The notes below the pieces were generated by a model. The model was not told the origin of the DNA and did not search any database. It saw only the letters and a list, made by a program, of their open reading frames with translations. The position numbers and the translations under genes were made by a program. DNA of 64,000 bases from Tillandsia leiboldiana (taxonomy: Eukaryota; Streptophyta; Magnoliopsida; Poales; Bromeliaceae): contig CM055067.1 of NCBI GenBank assembly GCA_029204045.2, forward strand, positions 310,001 to 374,000, written 5' to 3'. The first letter of the stretch is position 1; each line of letters begins with the position of its first letter. Positions 33,498 through 45,348 of this stretch are shown piece by piece.

Positions 33498-33975
33498 ACG
33501 TTCCTTATTATGCGGAACACATTTGAACAGATAACTTGTCGAATGTGAAATATTCTCTCCACTTTCTCAATCGTTCTCTTTCAACTCTCGTTCGAGTTGA
33601 GACGTTTTTTTTTCTCGACTGCTAGTGTATCACGTATCATCTCTTAATTTGCTCATATTTGTCGGGCAATGTTGACTGAACTTTTTACCATGTAATAATA
33701 TTTTTCTGATGTAAACTTTTTTATTACATAACAAAGAGAGTTCCAACTCTATTACGGTATTACTATATTTACAGTTTGCTGTTATATAGATCAAATCATA
33801 ATATTTTTTGTGAGTGAATTTTGTTTTCATATTTTACAAAAGAAAATAAAATATACTAAAAAATATTAAAATTTGCTGTTTTTTTTTTTTTTTTTTTTTT
33901 ACAAAATACTTTTATGTTATCTGTATTTTTTTTTTTTTTTTTTCAGCACATCATTACTTAAACCTATACTAAAAG

Positions 33976-34146
33976 GAAAATGCTATGTGTACACCCCTTT
34001 CGGGGTGTACATCATACACCCCACCCATTCAAGGGTGGGGGTGTGATGATGGGTCACTTGATGTGACCCGTAAAAAATATCGTCATCATTAAAATGGTGG
34101 AGGTGTATGATGTACACCCCTTCGGGGTGTACATGTAGCATTGCTC
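33976..34146. mobile_element. Multi-hairpin MITE, copy B (inverted relative to copy A)
   Basis: The reverse complement of this stretch matches 14505-14675 with only a handful of differences. It keeps both end palindromes (GTACACCCC/GGGGTGTAC), the GGGTCAC/GTGACCC hairpin and the C-rich/G-rich hairpin. It lies about 280 bp upstream of the promoter motifs of the gene at 34562. Confidence 0.82.
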
Positions 34147-34319
34147 ATACTAAAAAAATACCATGAGAATAAAATAGGGATGCAAATGAGGCACATCATT
34201 ACTTATTTTTTTTGTTCTCGGAGTACGTTTACTTTTTCTCTATTTCTATTCTTCCGCAGATTTTGACGGATGATAACAGAACAAAAAAAAAAAAGTATTT
34301 TTTGCTGAAATAAAAATAA

Positions 34320-34354
<35 letters not shown>

Positions 34355-34426
34355 ATTTATTTTTAATTTTTACTTACCACTCTAGGACGGATCGGGACAA
34401 AAACTCTGCATCCCAAAAACAGGAAA

Positions 34427-34465
34427 TGGGCTCATTGCAGCCCAAAAGCCCATTATTGCTGCCCA
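34427..34465. promoter_or_regulatory. Cluster of site II-type motifs upstream of the gene at 34562
   Basis: TGGGCT (34427), AGCCCA (34439), AGCCCA (34447) and TGCCCA (34460) lie within 40 bp, about 100-135 bp upstream of the start codon. This is the usual place for such motifs in plant housekeeping promoters. Confidence 0.55.
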
Positions 34466-34561
34466 AAACGCTATGCACTTATTCAAGTCCATTAAGATAA
34501 GCGAGACTAAAAGCGCGATTCAGAGAAGCAGTAGCTCCACTTCCGCACGAAGGAAGCGAAA

Positions 34562-36489
34562 ATGGATGAGGCGGCGAAGGGCGAGGGGGAGGAGGTGATG
34601 GAAGGGGTGGCGTCGATCGCTTTGCTACGAAGCGGGGCCATCTCCGGCCACTTCATACGTCTCCCCCACTCCATTTGCTACGGCCTACATGGAACAGGTA
34701 CTAACTATCCCTACATAATAGTATAGTGTAATGTTGTGTAACTGCTCCTTTAACTATTGCTTCTTCTTCTATGAGCATATTGATATAGGCCGCGTTCGAT
34801 CCTGCTGTACGGTGCAGTGCTGTTTGATGAAGCTAGAAAAGTAGTACCAAATTAGAGCTTCTGCTTTTTATGGTTTAGATCGTCGGATCGTTGGCGCTAA
34901 TTATTAATTCTAAAAGCTCGAACCGTTAGACATACGTAACCAATTCATTTAAAGCGTACAGACACAACGTCCACATATCTCAATTAGACTCAATCCACTT
35001 GGATTAAATTTATTGCCGTTAGGTCTATTGTGGACCGCAGCTCAACTTATTAGTCTTCTGGACCTATTGTCACGGAGTAAGAAGTTGAAACTATTTTTAA
35101 CCTATAAATAAATAGCCAGCATATACTTTTCTCATTGTTAAACGCTCTGCGGGAATTGCTGTTGTTGAACTTAGTAGTAGAAGCAGCAGAAAAATAGGCC
35201 CTTAGAGACTAGAAAACTGTTTAAGCAAAATCCTTTGAGTTAGACCGGAAATATCCTGAAATGCGGTGCTTACGTAACGAAAAAGAATGACTCATTTTCA
35301 GCAAGGTAAATGATTACAGATATTATAAGCATCTGGGGCTTGTATTGGGAACTGGGTACCTCAGGATACAAATATAATGAGCACATTTTCTCTTCCTCTT
35401 ATTTTAGAATTATCTTGCGAGAGGGAATGCAGCAGAGGAGAAGATTACCGCTTGATAAAGCTCTCGATCATTGATTATGCTGTAAGATCTAAAGAAGATT
35501 GCACCTTCTCATATTGCTAGATCTTCTTCTGAGGTCGATGAGTTTGGTGTATAAATATTGCCCTGCTCTTTTGGTTATCTATCTTTTCTCATTGATGGCT
35601 TAATGGGTATGTACAGACGAAGAGAGAGAGAGTCGTCGTGGTAGAGTGCAGGGGACATGATGCTGCTCGTCTCCAGAGCATTGACCATGCCCATGGGTAA
35701 ATTTTCTCTCTGTTTCATAGACGAGTGTAGTTACCGCCTAAGATAATATGTACAAAAATGCTCGATGCTTGTATCTGAAATAATTAGAATTTGTGATATT
35801 CGATACTACTATTATGCATGCTTGGTGGATCTTTTTGCTTGGGGAGTTTATTACAAATTTCGTGCCTAAACTTTGGCCCAGGTTTTGAACTTCAGGGTCT
35901 GTGTTATTACAGTTGAGACTATGAAGGTGAATAATCCTGGTCTAACTTCTGGGACCAAATTAGTAACTAACCCTCGTTTTGGAAAAAAAAAAAGTTGTTA
36001 CGTGCTCTTACTTGCTCTATGATGAACTACTCTTCATATTAGAATTCAATGCCATAATAAGTGATTATCATTCAAGTGAAAAGGTAACTGAATCCAGGTG
36101 GGAGGAGGATGTCATTGGTATGATCAAAGAGAAGCATGGGAATGAACAGATTTCCGTCTCTTTCGAGTGCGAGACACTGAAGGCAGATAATGCTGCCGAG
36201 GAACACGTTAGGAAATACATGCCCAATCTATCTGGGCATGATGCTGTAGGTAAAGTATAGGAAGATAAGAATAAATAGCTTAACTTGAGTTCTTTGATTC
36301 TCTTCCCTTGTTTGATCTTTTATTAATGAAAATAGAGCCTTGTGCGTTAAAACCTTGTCTGCTAATTTGCTGTGTGGTGATTAAATTGCAGTGAATGTCG
36401 GTAGGATGAGTATTTCTGGTATCAACTTCAAAGAGGAGGATGCATCCCAACCTAAAGAACTGAAGGATCAAGCCTGCTATACTTTTTAG
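34562..36489 (+). CDS. Conserved plant protein of unknown function
   Basis: Five exons whose phases close: 34562-34697, 35408-35481, 35617-35696, 36098-36249, 36392-36489 (540 nt, 179 aa). Blocks seen: GVASIALLRSGAISGHFIRL, CYGLHGTELSCERECSRGED, RLIKLSIIDYATKRERVVVV, ECRGHDAARLQSIDHAHGW, EEDVIGMIKEKHG, SVSFECETLKADNAAEEH. The pattern resembles a conserved plant family I have seen annotated only as uncharacterised, so I assign no function. The protein is short and soluble-looking, with several Cys in the first half and no signal peptide or membrane segment. The first ATG lies 100 bp or so after a cluster of site II motifs. Intron 1 (34698-35407) is long and its middle looks like an inserted repeat. 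Confidence 0.82.
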
Positions 36490-36501
36490 TTCGGAGAATC
36501 A

Positions 36502-36503
<2 letters not shown>

Positions 36504-36544
<41 letters not shown>
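36504..36544. repeat. Poly(T) tract of about 41 bases
   Basis: An uninterrupted T run 14 bases after the stop codon of the preceding gene, so inside its probable 3' UTR. On the minus strand it would be the A-tail of a retroposed sequence, but no body was recognised. Confidence 0.95.
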
Positions 36545-37948
36545 CCGGTGGGAGGTTTTGTTGAGACAGAGAGAGGCAGATAGACCAACTCCTACCGGCT
36601 TGCTGATGAAACTGGAGTTATAGTAATTTAAATATGAATTAAATATTCCAACATGTCTTATGGTGTATGCTTGTGCATCTGTTTGAGTTGCTTCTCTATG
36701 TAAGCAGTCGCAAAATTCTACTTGAGTTCATTCTTAAAATGTTTTTAGGTAGATCTCCCACATTCTCATGCATATATGCTTTTTTCTTTTTTTTTTATTC
36801 TTCTTCTTGGAATTTATTCTCAATTTGTCACCTACTTTTCAAAATCTTTCATACAATGCATGTTTTTGTTTTAATTGTCATATCCCAATTTCCGGAATAT
36901 TGAGTTGGTGGCTGGGTTTAAAAAGTCTTTAGTTGAATTCTCTCCATAAACAGAATATTAGCGAGAGGTACTTCTGAAGTTATCTGCATTGAATAGAATA
37001 AAGTTGCAGAGAATCAAAAGTTTGGCTTATTATGAGAGCATATTGTACTGTAATGTTGTATATTGATATCTATTGACAAGTTGCATTCTAACTTTGCTAT
37101 GGCTACTAGCTTTTCATCCGTATTTATTATTTTAGGTTTGCCTGACCGAACTGGAGCTTCTATATAATTGCTATATACGAATTAGCAGCCTCTGATCCTG
37201 TTCTTGATCCAAGGTGGAGACAAGGTATGTTCATTATATCCTTTATGGCTCACTTAGGAATAACCAATTCGTAGGGTGGTTGGAGTATTTCGGGATGAAC
37301 TATGACAATGGAGTTATGATGGTGTGGTAGGGGCGCATATAGTGTTTTCCGGCATGTACTTCTTTGCCGCTATCTGGTATTGGATATATTGGGAGTTAAA
37401 AATGTTCACTGAGGTATGAATAGCTTCCCTAGTAGTTCTCTGCCTCAATAAAGCAAAAGCTTCAAGTTATAGCTGGAGGCAACTTCTCAGTATAACAAAA
37501 GCATCGAGCTTTTCGTTTGCTGAACACTTATAACTAATAAAAGAGTCAGACAAAACAATAACCGTTCTTACAAAAAGAGGATTGTGTCATTCAGAATCTG
37601 TTCTCTTTCGGCAGAGAATATATCCTGAAATGGGGAATATGTACACGACGTTTTCAAAGTTGAAATAAAGGCATTTCTGAAGTAGAATCTTCTGAGAAAA
37701 TTGAAAGGCATACATATTCTTTCAGTCTTGCTTAAGGCCAAAAGCTAAAAAGGAGGAGAATACATGTAATTTAATATGCCAAATTGAAGAGAATCCTACT
37801 TCCACCTATCCAGCTATATATATTACTGTAGCCTTCCTTTATTGATCTCATAATTCAATTCACTTCTCAAACTAGTAATTGCTCTAGATCACTATAATTG
37901 GAGGAATAGGTAAACAAATTCATATTTTTGACATTGATATCTGGACAG

Positions 37949-38733
37949 ATGAGTCAGGAAGATGGTTTGAGTAACGGCGAGTTCGAGTTGAGTGTTGCAG
38001 CAGCTGCATTTGCTATCGTATCACTTGAAGAAGGAGATGGTGACAAAACGAAGGGTGGGAAAGAAGAGAATAGGATTAGAACAACAAATCGGGGAACAAA
38101 TTCGGGATCGTTCTTTTGGTGGTTCTTTAAGGATGATGCAAAAGACACCGACAAATTGGCAGGTAAATGTTAGATATTTCAGATAACTACATTGCTTATA
38201 TCTTGCTAAGATTATCCATTTGCATGTATGCTGTTACAATGTTTTGGTAGGGCCTACATAGAAAAAATAGTTTTTTGTAGCATCATATAGCCTGTGAAAG
38301 CTCAAAAGTATATCTATATTATTATTTGTTTTCATAAAAAATGTATATCTCAACCTTGAGCTAAATGAGTTTCAGAACAAAGACATGCATTTGCCCACTT
38401 GCCACTGAAAACAACTTTAAAAACTGCGTTCGCTGCATATGAGTTGTATCTTTCCATCATTCATGAGTACATTTCCTCTGTTTTTCTTCAGGTGACAAAG
38501 CTACAACAAAATCACAGACCACAACACAGCATGACTCAACCGTCGATCGCAAGAAGCCAGAAATGATTATGAATACCACCCCAAGTATCGGACGAACTAC
38601 AACCTTTTCTGATAAAAACACAGGTGACATAAACAGCAGCATGAGAAATGGAAGCGGAAACGAAACTACACGAGGACCGAAATCTCATTCGACGAAAAAA
38701 AGGACTTGGTTTTCGAGTTTTAAGATGAGTTGA
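37949..38733 (+). CDS. Small plant protein of unknown function
   Basis: Two coding exons (37949-38162 and 38492-38733) joined by a phase-1 GT-AG intron give 151 aa. The start ATG follows an AG, so it could also be an internal exon of a longer transcript. Visible features: an alanine-rich helix-like stretch (ELSVAAAAFAIVSLEE, residues 12-27), a polar linker, an aromatic patch (GSFFWWFFKDD), a Ser/Thr/Asn-rich low-complexity second half, and a basic aromatic tail (KKRTWFSSFKMS). There is no signal peptide or membrane span. I do not recognise the family. A TATA-like CTATATATAT lies near 37813. It may be a separate gene downstream of the one ending at 36489. Confidence 0.55.
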
Positions 38734-39087
38734 TGACAGCTAGCAATACATTTGGGTCCAGCAAAGATAAGTAGACGCACCAATGGATCAGGTTACAGAT
38801 GCTTGATAGGTAGCTCAAATTTTATGGAATAATGTGTGAAAACTTGTAAGATTGTTGAATGTGAAGTGAAACTAAGGTGTCTGTATCGTAATATATGAGT
38901 GGAGAATCAAATAAATGTATTGTGGATATGCAAGTTGCTTTTGTTGTAGATTGATAAAATTGTCTTATTACTCTCTCATCCTCACTCTCTCTCCTCTCTC
39001 AAAAATGAGTGTGAATGATTTGAACCAATTGGAGTGCTGGTTTTGCATGGTTTTTTACACATAATTTCAGCTAGGCAATCAACTGTT

Positions 39088-39285
39088 CCTAGCGCAAGTG
39101 GTAAAGAATGTGATGGTTGATATTTAAGGTTTCGAGTTCGAAGTCTAGATGCTTTATATTTTCAGCAAAATTTATTTCAAAATAAACGAACTGGTCTAGT
39201 TATTTTATATTTTCAGCAAAATTTATTTCAAAATAAACGAACCGGATAATATATTATCTTTCTCTCAAAATAAAAAATAATAATA
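39088..39285 (+). mobile_element. tRNA-derived SINE with an internal duplication
   Basis: The head has pol III promoter boxes: box A TAGCGCAAGTGG (39090-39101) and box B GAGTTCGAAGTC (39134-39145). A body unit starting TTTATATTTTCAGCAAAA occurs twice with a 51-bp period (39153-39191 and 39204-39242). The end is GATAATATATTATC (a 14-nt palindrome, 39245-39258), TTTCTCTC, then an A-rich tail. The body's 3' part resembles the 3' end of the LINE at 18158. Target duplications are not clear. It lies between two genes, about 550 bp upstream of the gankyrin start codon. Confidence 0.75.
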
Positions 39286-39838
39286 AAACAAAAAACCTAA
39301 ACAAGCACTTTACAACGCCAAGTTTATTAAACCTTGGGGCCTATTTGGTTCCGATATGTAATATTTTATTATTTTTTTATATTTTTTATTCAAAATATTA
39401 AAATTATTATTATTCAACTTAAGTTGATTAATTGTAAAAAGAGCCTGTAAAATAATAAAATTATTGTGAAAAAGGTATTCTAACTTTCATACTAAATAAA
39501 AATCATCAAATAGCCCATTACTAAAAATATACTAGTTTGTAATAATTTTTTAATTAAGTGACTTAATCAATTTGTGATAAATTTACTATTTTAAATATAA
39601 AATATATAATAGGTTCAAAATATTACAAATCTTAAACCAAATCGCCGCTTCATGTTTTACAGTTCACTTGAATACGGCGCCGTGAGATCAAGAAACGCCG
39701 ACTTTGTTGCCGCATAAAAACTTTATGCAATTTCCCCGCCTCTCAAAACCACCCCCGCTTTGTTCGAGAACCCTAGAAGCCCCGAGAGGAGGAGGAAGAA
39801 GAAGAGGAAGAGAATCCGAAGCTCTCGAATCCACGGCA

Positions 39839-41972
39839 ATGGCGACGGAGCTCAATTCCCATAAGCCCGAAGAGCTCTTCGGCGCCGCGGAGAATGGCGA
39901 CGCCGCCATCTTCACCTCCCTCCCCGAGGAAGAGCTCGCTCGCGCTCGAACCCTGCGGAACGAGGATGGGCGCTCTCTACTCCACGTCGCCGCCTCATCC
40001 GGACGCCCCCAGGCGAGCTCTCGAAACCCTAGCGATTGAAAATCCGATCTATTCGCCCTTTTTCCTTTTGGAATCTGTAATTTCTAGGGTATTAGTAGCC
40101 CGCACTTACATTTTGGTGGGATTTTGGATGTTCTACGTTCGGAAATAGGTCGTAGATGTGATTTCAAAAGCGAATCCATTGGTAAGTGGAGTTAATGCCG
40201 CGGATGACGAAGGGTGGGCGCCATTACACTCCGCGGTGAGCATCGGGAATGCGGAGATCGTCGACATCTTGCTTGATAGAGGTGAGATGTGTTTGATAAC
40301 AAAGTATTTGTCGTAATAACCTTTGAATCTCCTTTTGGGCGTATAGAGTTGTGACATCAACTGTTCCAGTAGCATCAAAATGCTTATGAGTGCATTGTAG
40401 CATATACATTAAGACCATCTATTTACTATTCTGCTACCGCCTGAACTTTGGAACAACTTCTCTCCTAAAGATTTTAAAACTACAGAGAGCTTCTACTTGA
40501 CTGAGAAGCTTTAGACTTTTGGATCCCGAAAAGTAGAAGCTCTTGTTTGAAGTTCAACTTCCAGCTTGGGCGATAAAATAAAAGGCCATTATGGCTTTTG
40601 AAATACACGTATTTGAACGGATACTTTTGTAGAAGCTGTAGATGAGTCAAGCCTAGGCCAAACTTAGGATTGATGCTTTGCATGCCAAATGCAAATGTGT
40701 TAATGATAGATTTCACCTAAGATGACCAATATTAGCTCTACTCTACATTTTAGCCATGTTTAGTTATTCATTTTGGCTTTGATAGAGAGGTCTTGGTGCT
40801 AGACTATGATTAAGTGTTGCTAAATGAATTAAGTTGGAAGTTCTAGGAACATACAGGGAGAAAAGCATTTGCAAGTTCATTTGCTGACTCATTTGAACCC
40901 TGAGGTGCTTGTTTGGTTCCTTACAGCTAATAGGAAAGTGAAAAGTTTAAGGTCATTGCAGTTTACCAAAAATTTTGGTGTCTATGAGGCAGAACTTGTC
41001 GAGTAATTGCATTATTAGTTGACTTTTGTTTGTATATTTGCATTCTTCAGTTATGAACATGATCAACTTCTAACATCAAGCCATTAATTCGCTGAGAGCT
41101 TTCGTATTATACTGAAGCAATATAATTACAAAGCAGGAGCTGATGTTAACTTGGCTAACAACGGTGGGCGCACTGCTCTTCATTATGCCGCTAGTAAGGG
41201 GTGGTTGAAAATCGCTGAAACCCTGATTTCACATGGAGCAAAAATCAATAAGAAAGACAAGGTTTGTAACTATATTAGTATCAAATAATTGGCCCTAGTG
41301 CATATTATTTCATTTCATGCATCCACACATTTTCTGGCAAGATTCTAAACTATTTTTCTTTTAGGTTGGTTGCACCCCTCTTCATAGAGCTGCTAGTACA
41401 GGGAAGTCAGAATTATGCGAGTTGTTGATTGAGGAAGGAGCCGAGGTTGATGCTACTGATAGAGCAGGGCAAACACCTCTAATGCATGCAATTATATGCC
41501 AAAACAAGCAGGTATTTTCTATTCAAGAGCTTATTCCATATATTAGCAAGTTTATATGCATCAAGGTTCACTAATATACGGTAGTCTCATAGGTTCATCA
41601 AAATATAACCTTTCTATTTTCTTGGGAGATAATCTATAGAAGAACCTGGTGACATTTCAGCTGAATAACTATGCGTAATATATAATATGGTTTATGATCT
41701 TTACTACCGTAACATCTGAACATATAGATACACTATGTGCTATGACTTCCTAAATAAATAGTGGAAACCAAATTTATGAAGATATTATTTGTATATGCCG
41801 ACATAAAATAAAGGAAATAATAAATCAATACTTGTAGGTTGCTCTTTTGTTGATAAGGCATGGGGCTGATGTTGATATTGAAGACAAGGAAGGATATACC
41901 GTGCTTGGTCGAGCATCAGACGACTTCAGGCCTTCGTTGATTGATGCAGCCAAGGCCATGCTCGAAGGTTAG
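39839..41972 (+). CDS. Gankyrin-like ankyrin-repeat protein (26S proteasome non-ATPase subunit 10 type)
   Basis: Five exons: 39839-40012, 40149-40281, 41137-41261, 41365-41511, 41838-41972 (714 nt, 237 aa). This is the size of PSMD10/gankyrin and yeast Nas6, chaperones of the proteasome regulatory particle. Ankyrin repeats follow one another: GRSLLHVAASSGRPQVV, GWAPLHSAVSIGNAEIVDIL, GRTALHYAASKGWLKIAETL, GCTPLHRAASTGKSELCELL, GQTPLMHAIICQNKQVALLL, and a capping repeat GYTVLGRASDD. Intron 1 (40013-40148) starts with GC, not GT; using GC keeps the first repeat continuous. The function is by homology; other small ankyrin-only proteins are an alternative. A telo-box-like AAACCCTAG lies in intron 1 near 40023. 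Confidence 0.88.
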
Positions 41973-44900
41973 AGTTTTGTTTGTGCTATCTTAAACAAAT
42001 TTCTAGAATTTCAAACTAGAATTAGATATCCCAGTTGTTCGTGCTAAGTAACTCATGCTAAAAATCTATGAGAATGTTGTGAATGAATTTTGTTTAGTAT
42101 GTGGGATTCATTGCTTCTTTACATTTGCTCTAGTTATTGTGAAGCTCTTTATAGTCTTTTTGTGGAACCGACCTGAGCAATTATAGGCGGACCAACAGAT
42201 GGAGATGCCTAATTTATAACACCAGCTCTGGGTCTATGTCTCATTAGCAACTTCAGCATTAGAATGGCCTAACTTATGAATCTAGATTAGTGTTGTTGAC
42301 AGTAAAGAGTGAAGAGGATTCAGTTATTTTTGGTTGGACGGTTCCTATCTGAGGTACTTAGGTACGACCGTACGAGGCTACTCCATAACGGTCCATAGAA
42401 TCGGTACCGGTCAAAAATTGAATCCAGTTAAGTTGCTGAATCCACTAATTTCCTGCTTGGCATTGGGGTAGAAGAATTCAACTCTTTTATCTTCCTTTAT
42501 TTTAGTTTATTTTATTTGAGTGGTTGCTTTTTCCCGTTAGCTAAACTGTGGATAAGACCATAAGATTAGGTTAAACATTACATAGTAAAACTGTATGAAG
42601 CTGATCCTCTCTGATCCTGTCTAAACCAAGTTCAACAAGCTGTTTCCTCCTGAGCAACTCTTTTCGTTTTGAGATTACCACACTGGTTTTAGATACAGAG
42701 ACATTGATAGCGAACTTGTCTTTTATGTATTTTACTCACGACACTTTTTCCAATTGTCAAAAGAAAGAACAGCTAAGAATGTCGATGTTCTTATTCTTAG
42801 GGCTGCTAAAAAGAGAAGAGGTAATGCTCATCTTTGAAATGAAGTGTCTTTGTTTCGAAGTATATAGGTTTTCTAAGTATCTTTAAGACATGCTATGGGA
42901 GAGAATATTCCCCCCCTCCCCCCCCCCCCTCCACACAATTAGTATATTGAAACGAGTCAACTGCTTAAATGCTCCTTCATTATGATACATGTGCACATGC
43001 GGAGACACTTATTAAGAAAATGGTCCCAACTCCAATAAAAAAAATCAGATGAAAAATTAGTAGATTGGCTACATTGTTGTTGGGTTAATCCCTGTTTAAG
43101 TTGGTTATGCGGCATTTCACACACAGCAGAATAACACCTTATCTGGACGTCAGAACAAAATATCTATTTAGAATTTATTTTTTTAACCAGATTGCGAGTC
43201 AAAGATTTAATTTTTTACTTTCTCTCGACAGATCTCGTCATCTATAATCTTGTTATCTACTTGAGACATTTGATTGCATCTTCATCTATGGAATACTACA
43301 TACATACGTGTGCAGTAAATGAAGATGAAATATATCACCGTATTAATATTTGAAGATGGTAGCTTGTGGGACATACGATTCGGGGGCTGCAAAGATTGTA
43401 TTGATCTATTACTATACCAAAAAATATCATTGAGTAGTTAATAAGATAAGATAACTTATTTACTATCTCAAAGTGTGTTGTTAATTTGTCCTCTTCTTAG
43501 ACTCAGCATCCACTAACCGAGTGAAGTAGCCTACTCGAACAAAACCTTAGCAGCGGATCAATAATGGAACACAATAATTGGAAGTGGATGATCATATTGT
43601 AATGACCCCCCTTAAAGATAAGTCATCCTTGTTAAGTCACATCCTTTTTCTATAGATACTTTATTATTATTATTATTATTGGTTGCTTCTTCTCTATTGC
43701 CTATAAATAAACTGATTTGTGATTGCTGTGATTCGAAGCAAACTTTTTAAGATGAGGGGGATTATTACCTGGACCTGGACATGGACAATCCAAAAAAAAA
43801 GTTACTTTTGAGAAAGCTCTTTGATGATTCGAGCAAAAGATAAAGAGTAAAATGTATGTGTAGTCTCTTCGCGATCCAACCTTTTTAACTTTTATTGTAT
43901 GGTGATATTTTAATTCCGTTTCAAATATAACTAAATCGCATAATCGAAGAAGGGGTGAAAAATGGTGAGTATGTTTGGGATACGATGTCGCAAATTTTTG
44001 TTATTTTTTTAGAAATTATAAAATGTCTAATTAATAGTGATTTTAAATTATTATATTTTATAAGGAGACTACGATTTAAGTTTGAGAACGGGGTCGTGGG
44101 TTAAGTCAATGTCGTCTTGTATTATCGTCCCGGCTCTAGTGCGGACGCGCGGGGCCCACATTAAAAAAAATGCGGGGCCCACATGTCAGCCACGTAATGG
44201 TGGCATAAAAACCGTTACACTGGGTTGTAGTCACCATCTGCAATAGCATGCGGATCTCAGATAACGTCCTTTTTTTTTTCTTTTTTTTTTTTTTGTTTTT
44301 TGTTTTTTCGTTTTTGTTTTTTTAATTTATTATTCTTTCTCTATGATGAGAGAGAGAGAAAGAGAGATGTACCGATCACGTGATGAGTTACACGGATAGC
44401 TCTCCTATTATTATTAAACTTATTTTTTACTTACTATATTATTTTATATACGAGAATCTTATTCATGGTGGCGTCGGAATGTTCCCGAACATTTTTTATG
44501 CACCTGGTGTATGGTGTATACGGACATTTAATATTATTTAATTCATTAAAAAAAAATTATACTGATAAAAAATAATTAAAAAGATAAATTTGTTAAATAC
44601 TGAAGAAGTAGGGATTCAAACCCACAATCTCATAAAATGGCAGAAACTTAAAATTAACTTTTAAACCGTATTTATTTATTCGAAGAACCGATGAATTTTG
44701 AGCTTGTAAGGAGTGCGGTGCATGGGATGTGGGAATACACCGGGCGCAGCATTTAGTTTCTGGTGTGGGCCGTAATATGGGGCAGGTGTGAGGGGCATTT
44801 TGGGAAAACCGCAGGACACGCAGCGCCGCCCAAGATTTATGGGGCGCAGATCCGCTTCGGGATGGTGGGCGTGAGAAAGGCGGAACAAGAAAATCCTGCA

Positions 44901-44998
44901 GCGCCTCGTCTGTACGAGGTCTCCTTAGTGCCCTCGGAGTTTCCGCTTTATTACAAAATTGCCATTGACCAAAAGTGTTCTATCCGTATACTTTGTAA

Positions 44999-45000
<2 letters not shown>
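41973..45000. other. Intergenic region downstream of the gankyrin-like gene
   Basis: I see no supported gene. The first few hundred bases are probably the gankyrin 3' UTR. 44100-44230 is a short GC-rich patch with a repeated CGGGGCCCACAT word. 44680-44960 is another moderately GC-rich patch. Neither encodes a product I recognise. Confidence 0.4.

Positions 45001-45026
<26 letters not shown>
45001..45026. repeat. Poly(A) tract
   Basis: 26 consecutive A residues. It could be the tail of a decayed plus-strand retroposon, but no body is recognisable. Confidence 0.9.
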
Positions 45027-45030
<4 letters not shown>

Positions 45031-45304
45031 TGATGATGGTTCTCACATAACAATTTTTTAATGTGGGAGTGATATATATTTACTAATCATATTAAATGAT
45101 TAATAATTATGAATTTGATGTAGTGAGTGATATCCTATCCACGGAATGAATTTGATATAAAAATGTACATTTCTAATAATTTTCTCTGCCTTTTTATTCT
45201 CAAGGTACTATATTGTTTAACTCTAAATTATAATATTTTTTTTCTTCTGAAAAGGTCCTTAGATGCTGATAATTAATCACAACTCTAACAACAAAAACTA
45301 TTCT

Positions 45305-45305
<1 letters not shown>

Positions 45306-45346
<41 letters not shown>
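45306..45346. repeat. Poly(A) tract of about 41 bases
   Basis: An uninterrupted A run, with a TCTC word directly before it as in the LINE and SINE tails, but no recognisable body. Confidence 0.9.

Positions 45347-45348
<2 letters not shown>

Larger units (their letters stand above)
31233..33975. other. Intergenic region
   Basis: I see no supported gene. It contains AT-rich DNA, a long (AT)n run and two short tandem duplications. 31500-31620 is briefly more GC-rich (near CCACGCCACCCCGTGG) but has no recognisable product. Confidence 0.5.

Noticed and set aside
34788..35205. Possible MITE in intron 1 of the 34562 gene (AGGCCGCGTTCGATCCTGCTG ... CAGCAGAAAAATAGGCCC)
   Set aside because: The ends are only loosely complementary and no target duplication is visible, so it is mentioned but not annotated as an element.
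44590..44640. Stretch with GGGATTCAAACCCACAATCT, resembling the complement of a tRNA box B
   Set aside because: No matching box A at the right distance and no cloverleaf could be drawn, so no tRNA or SINE is called.
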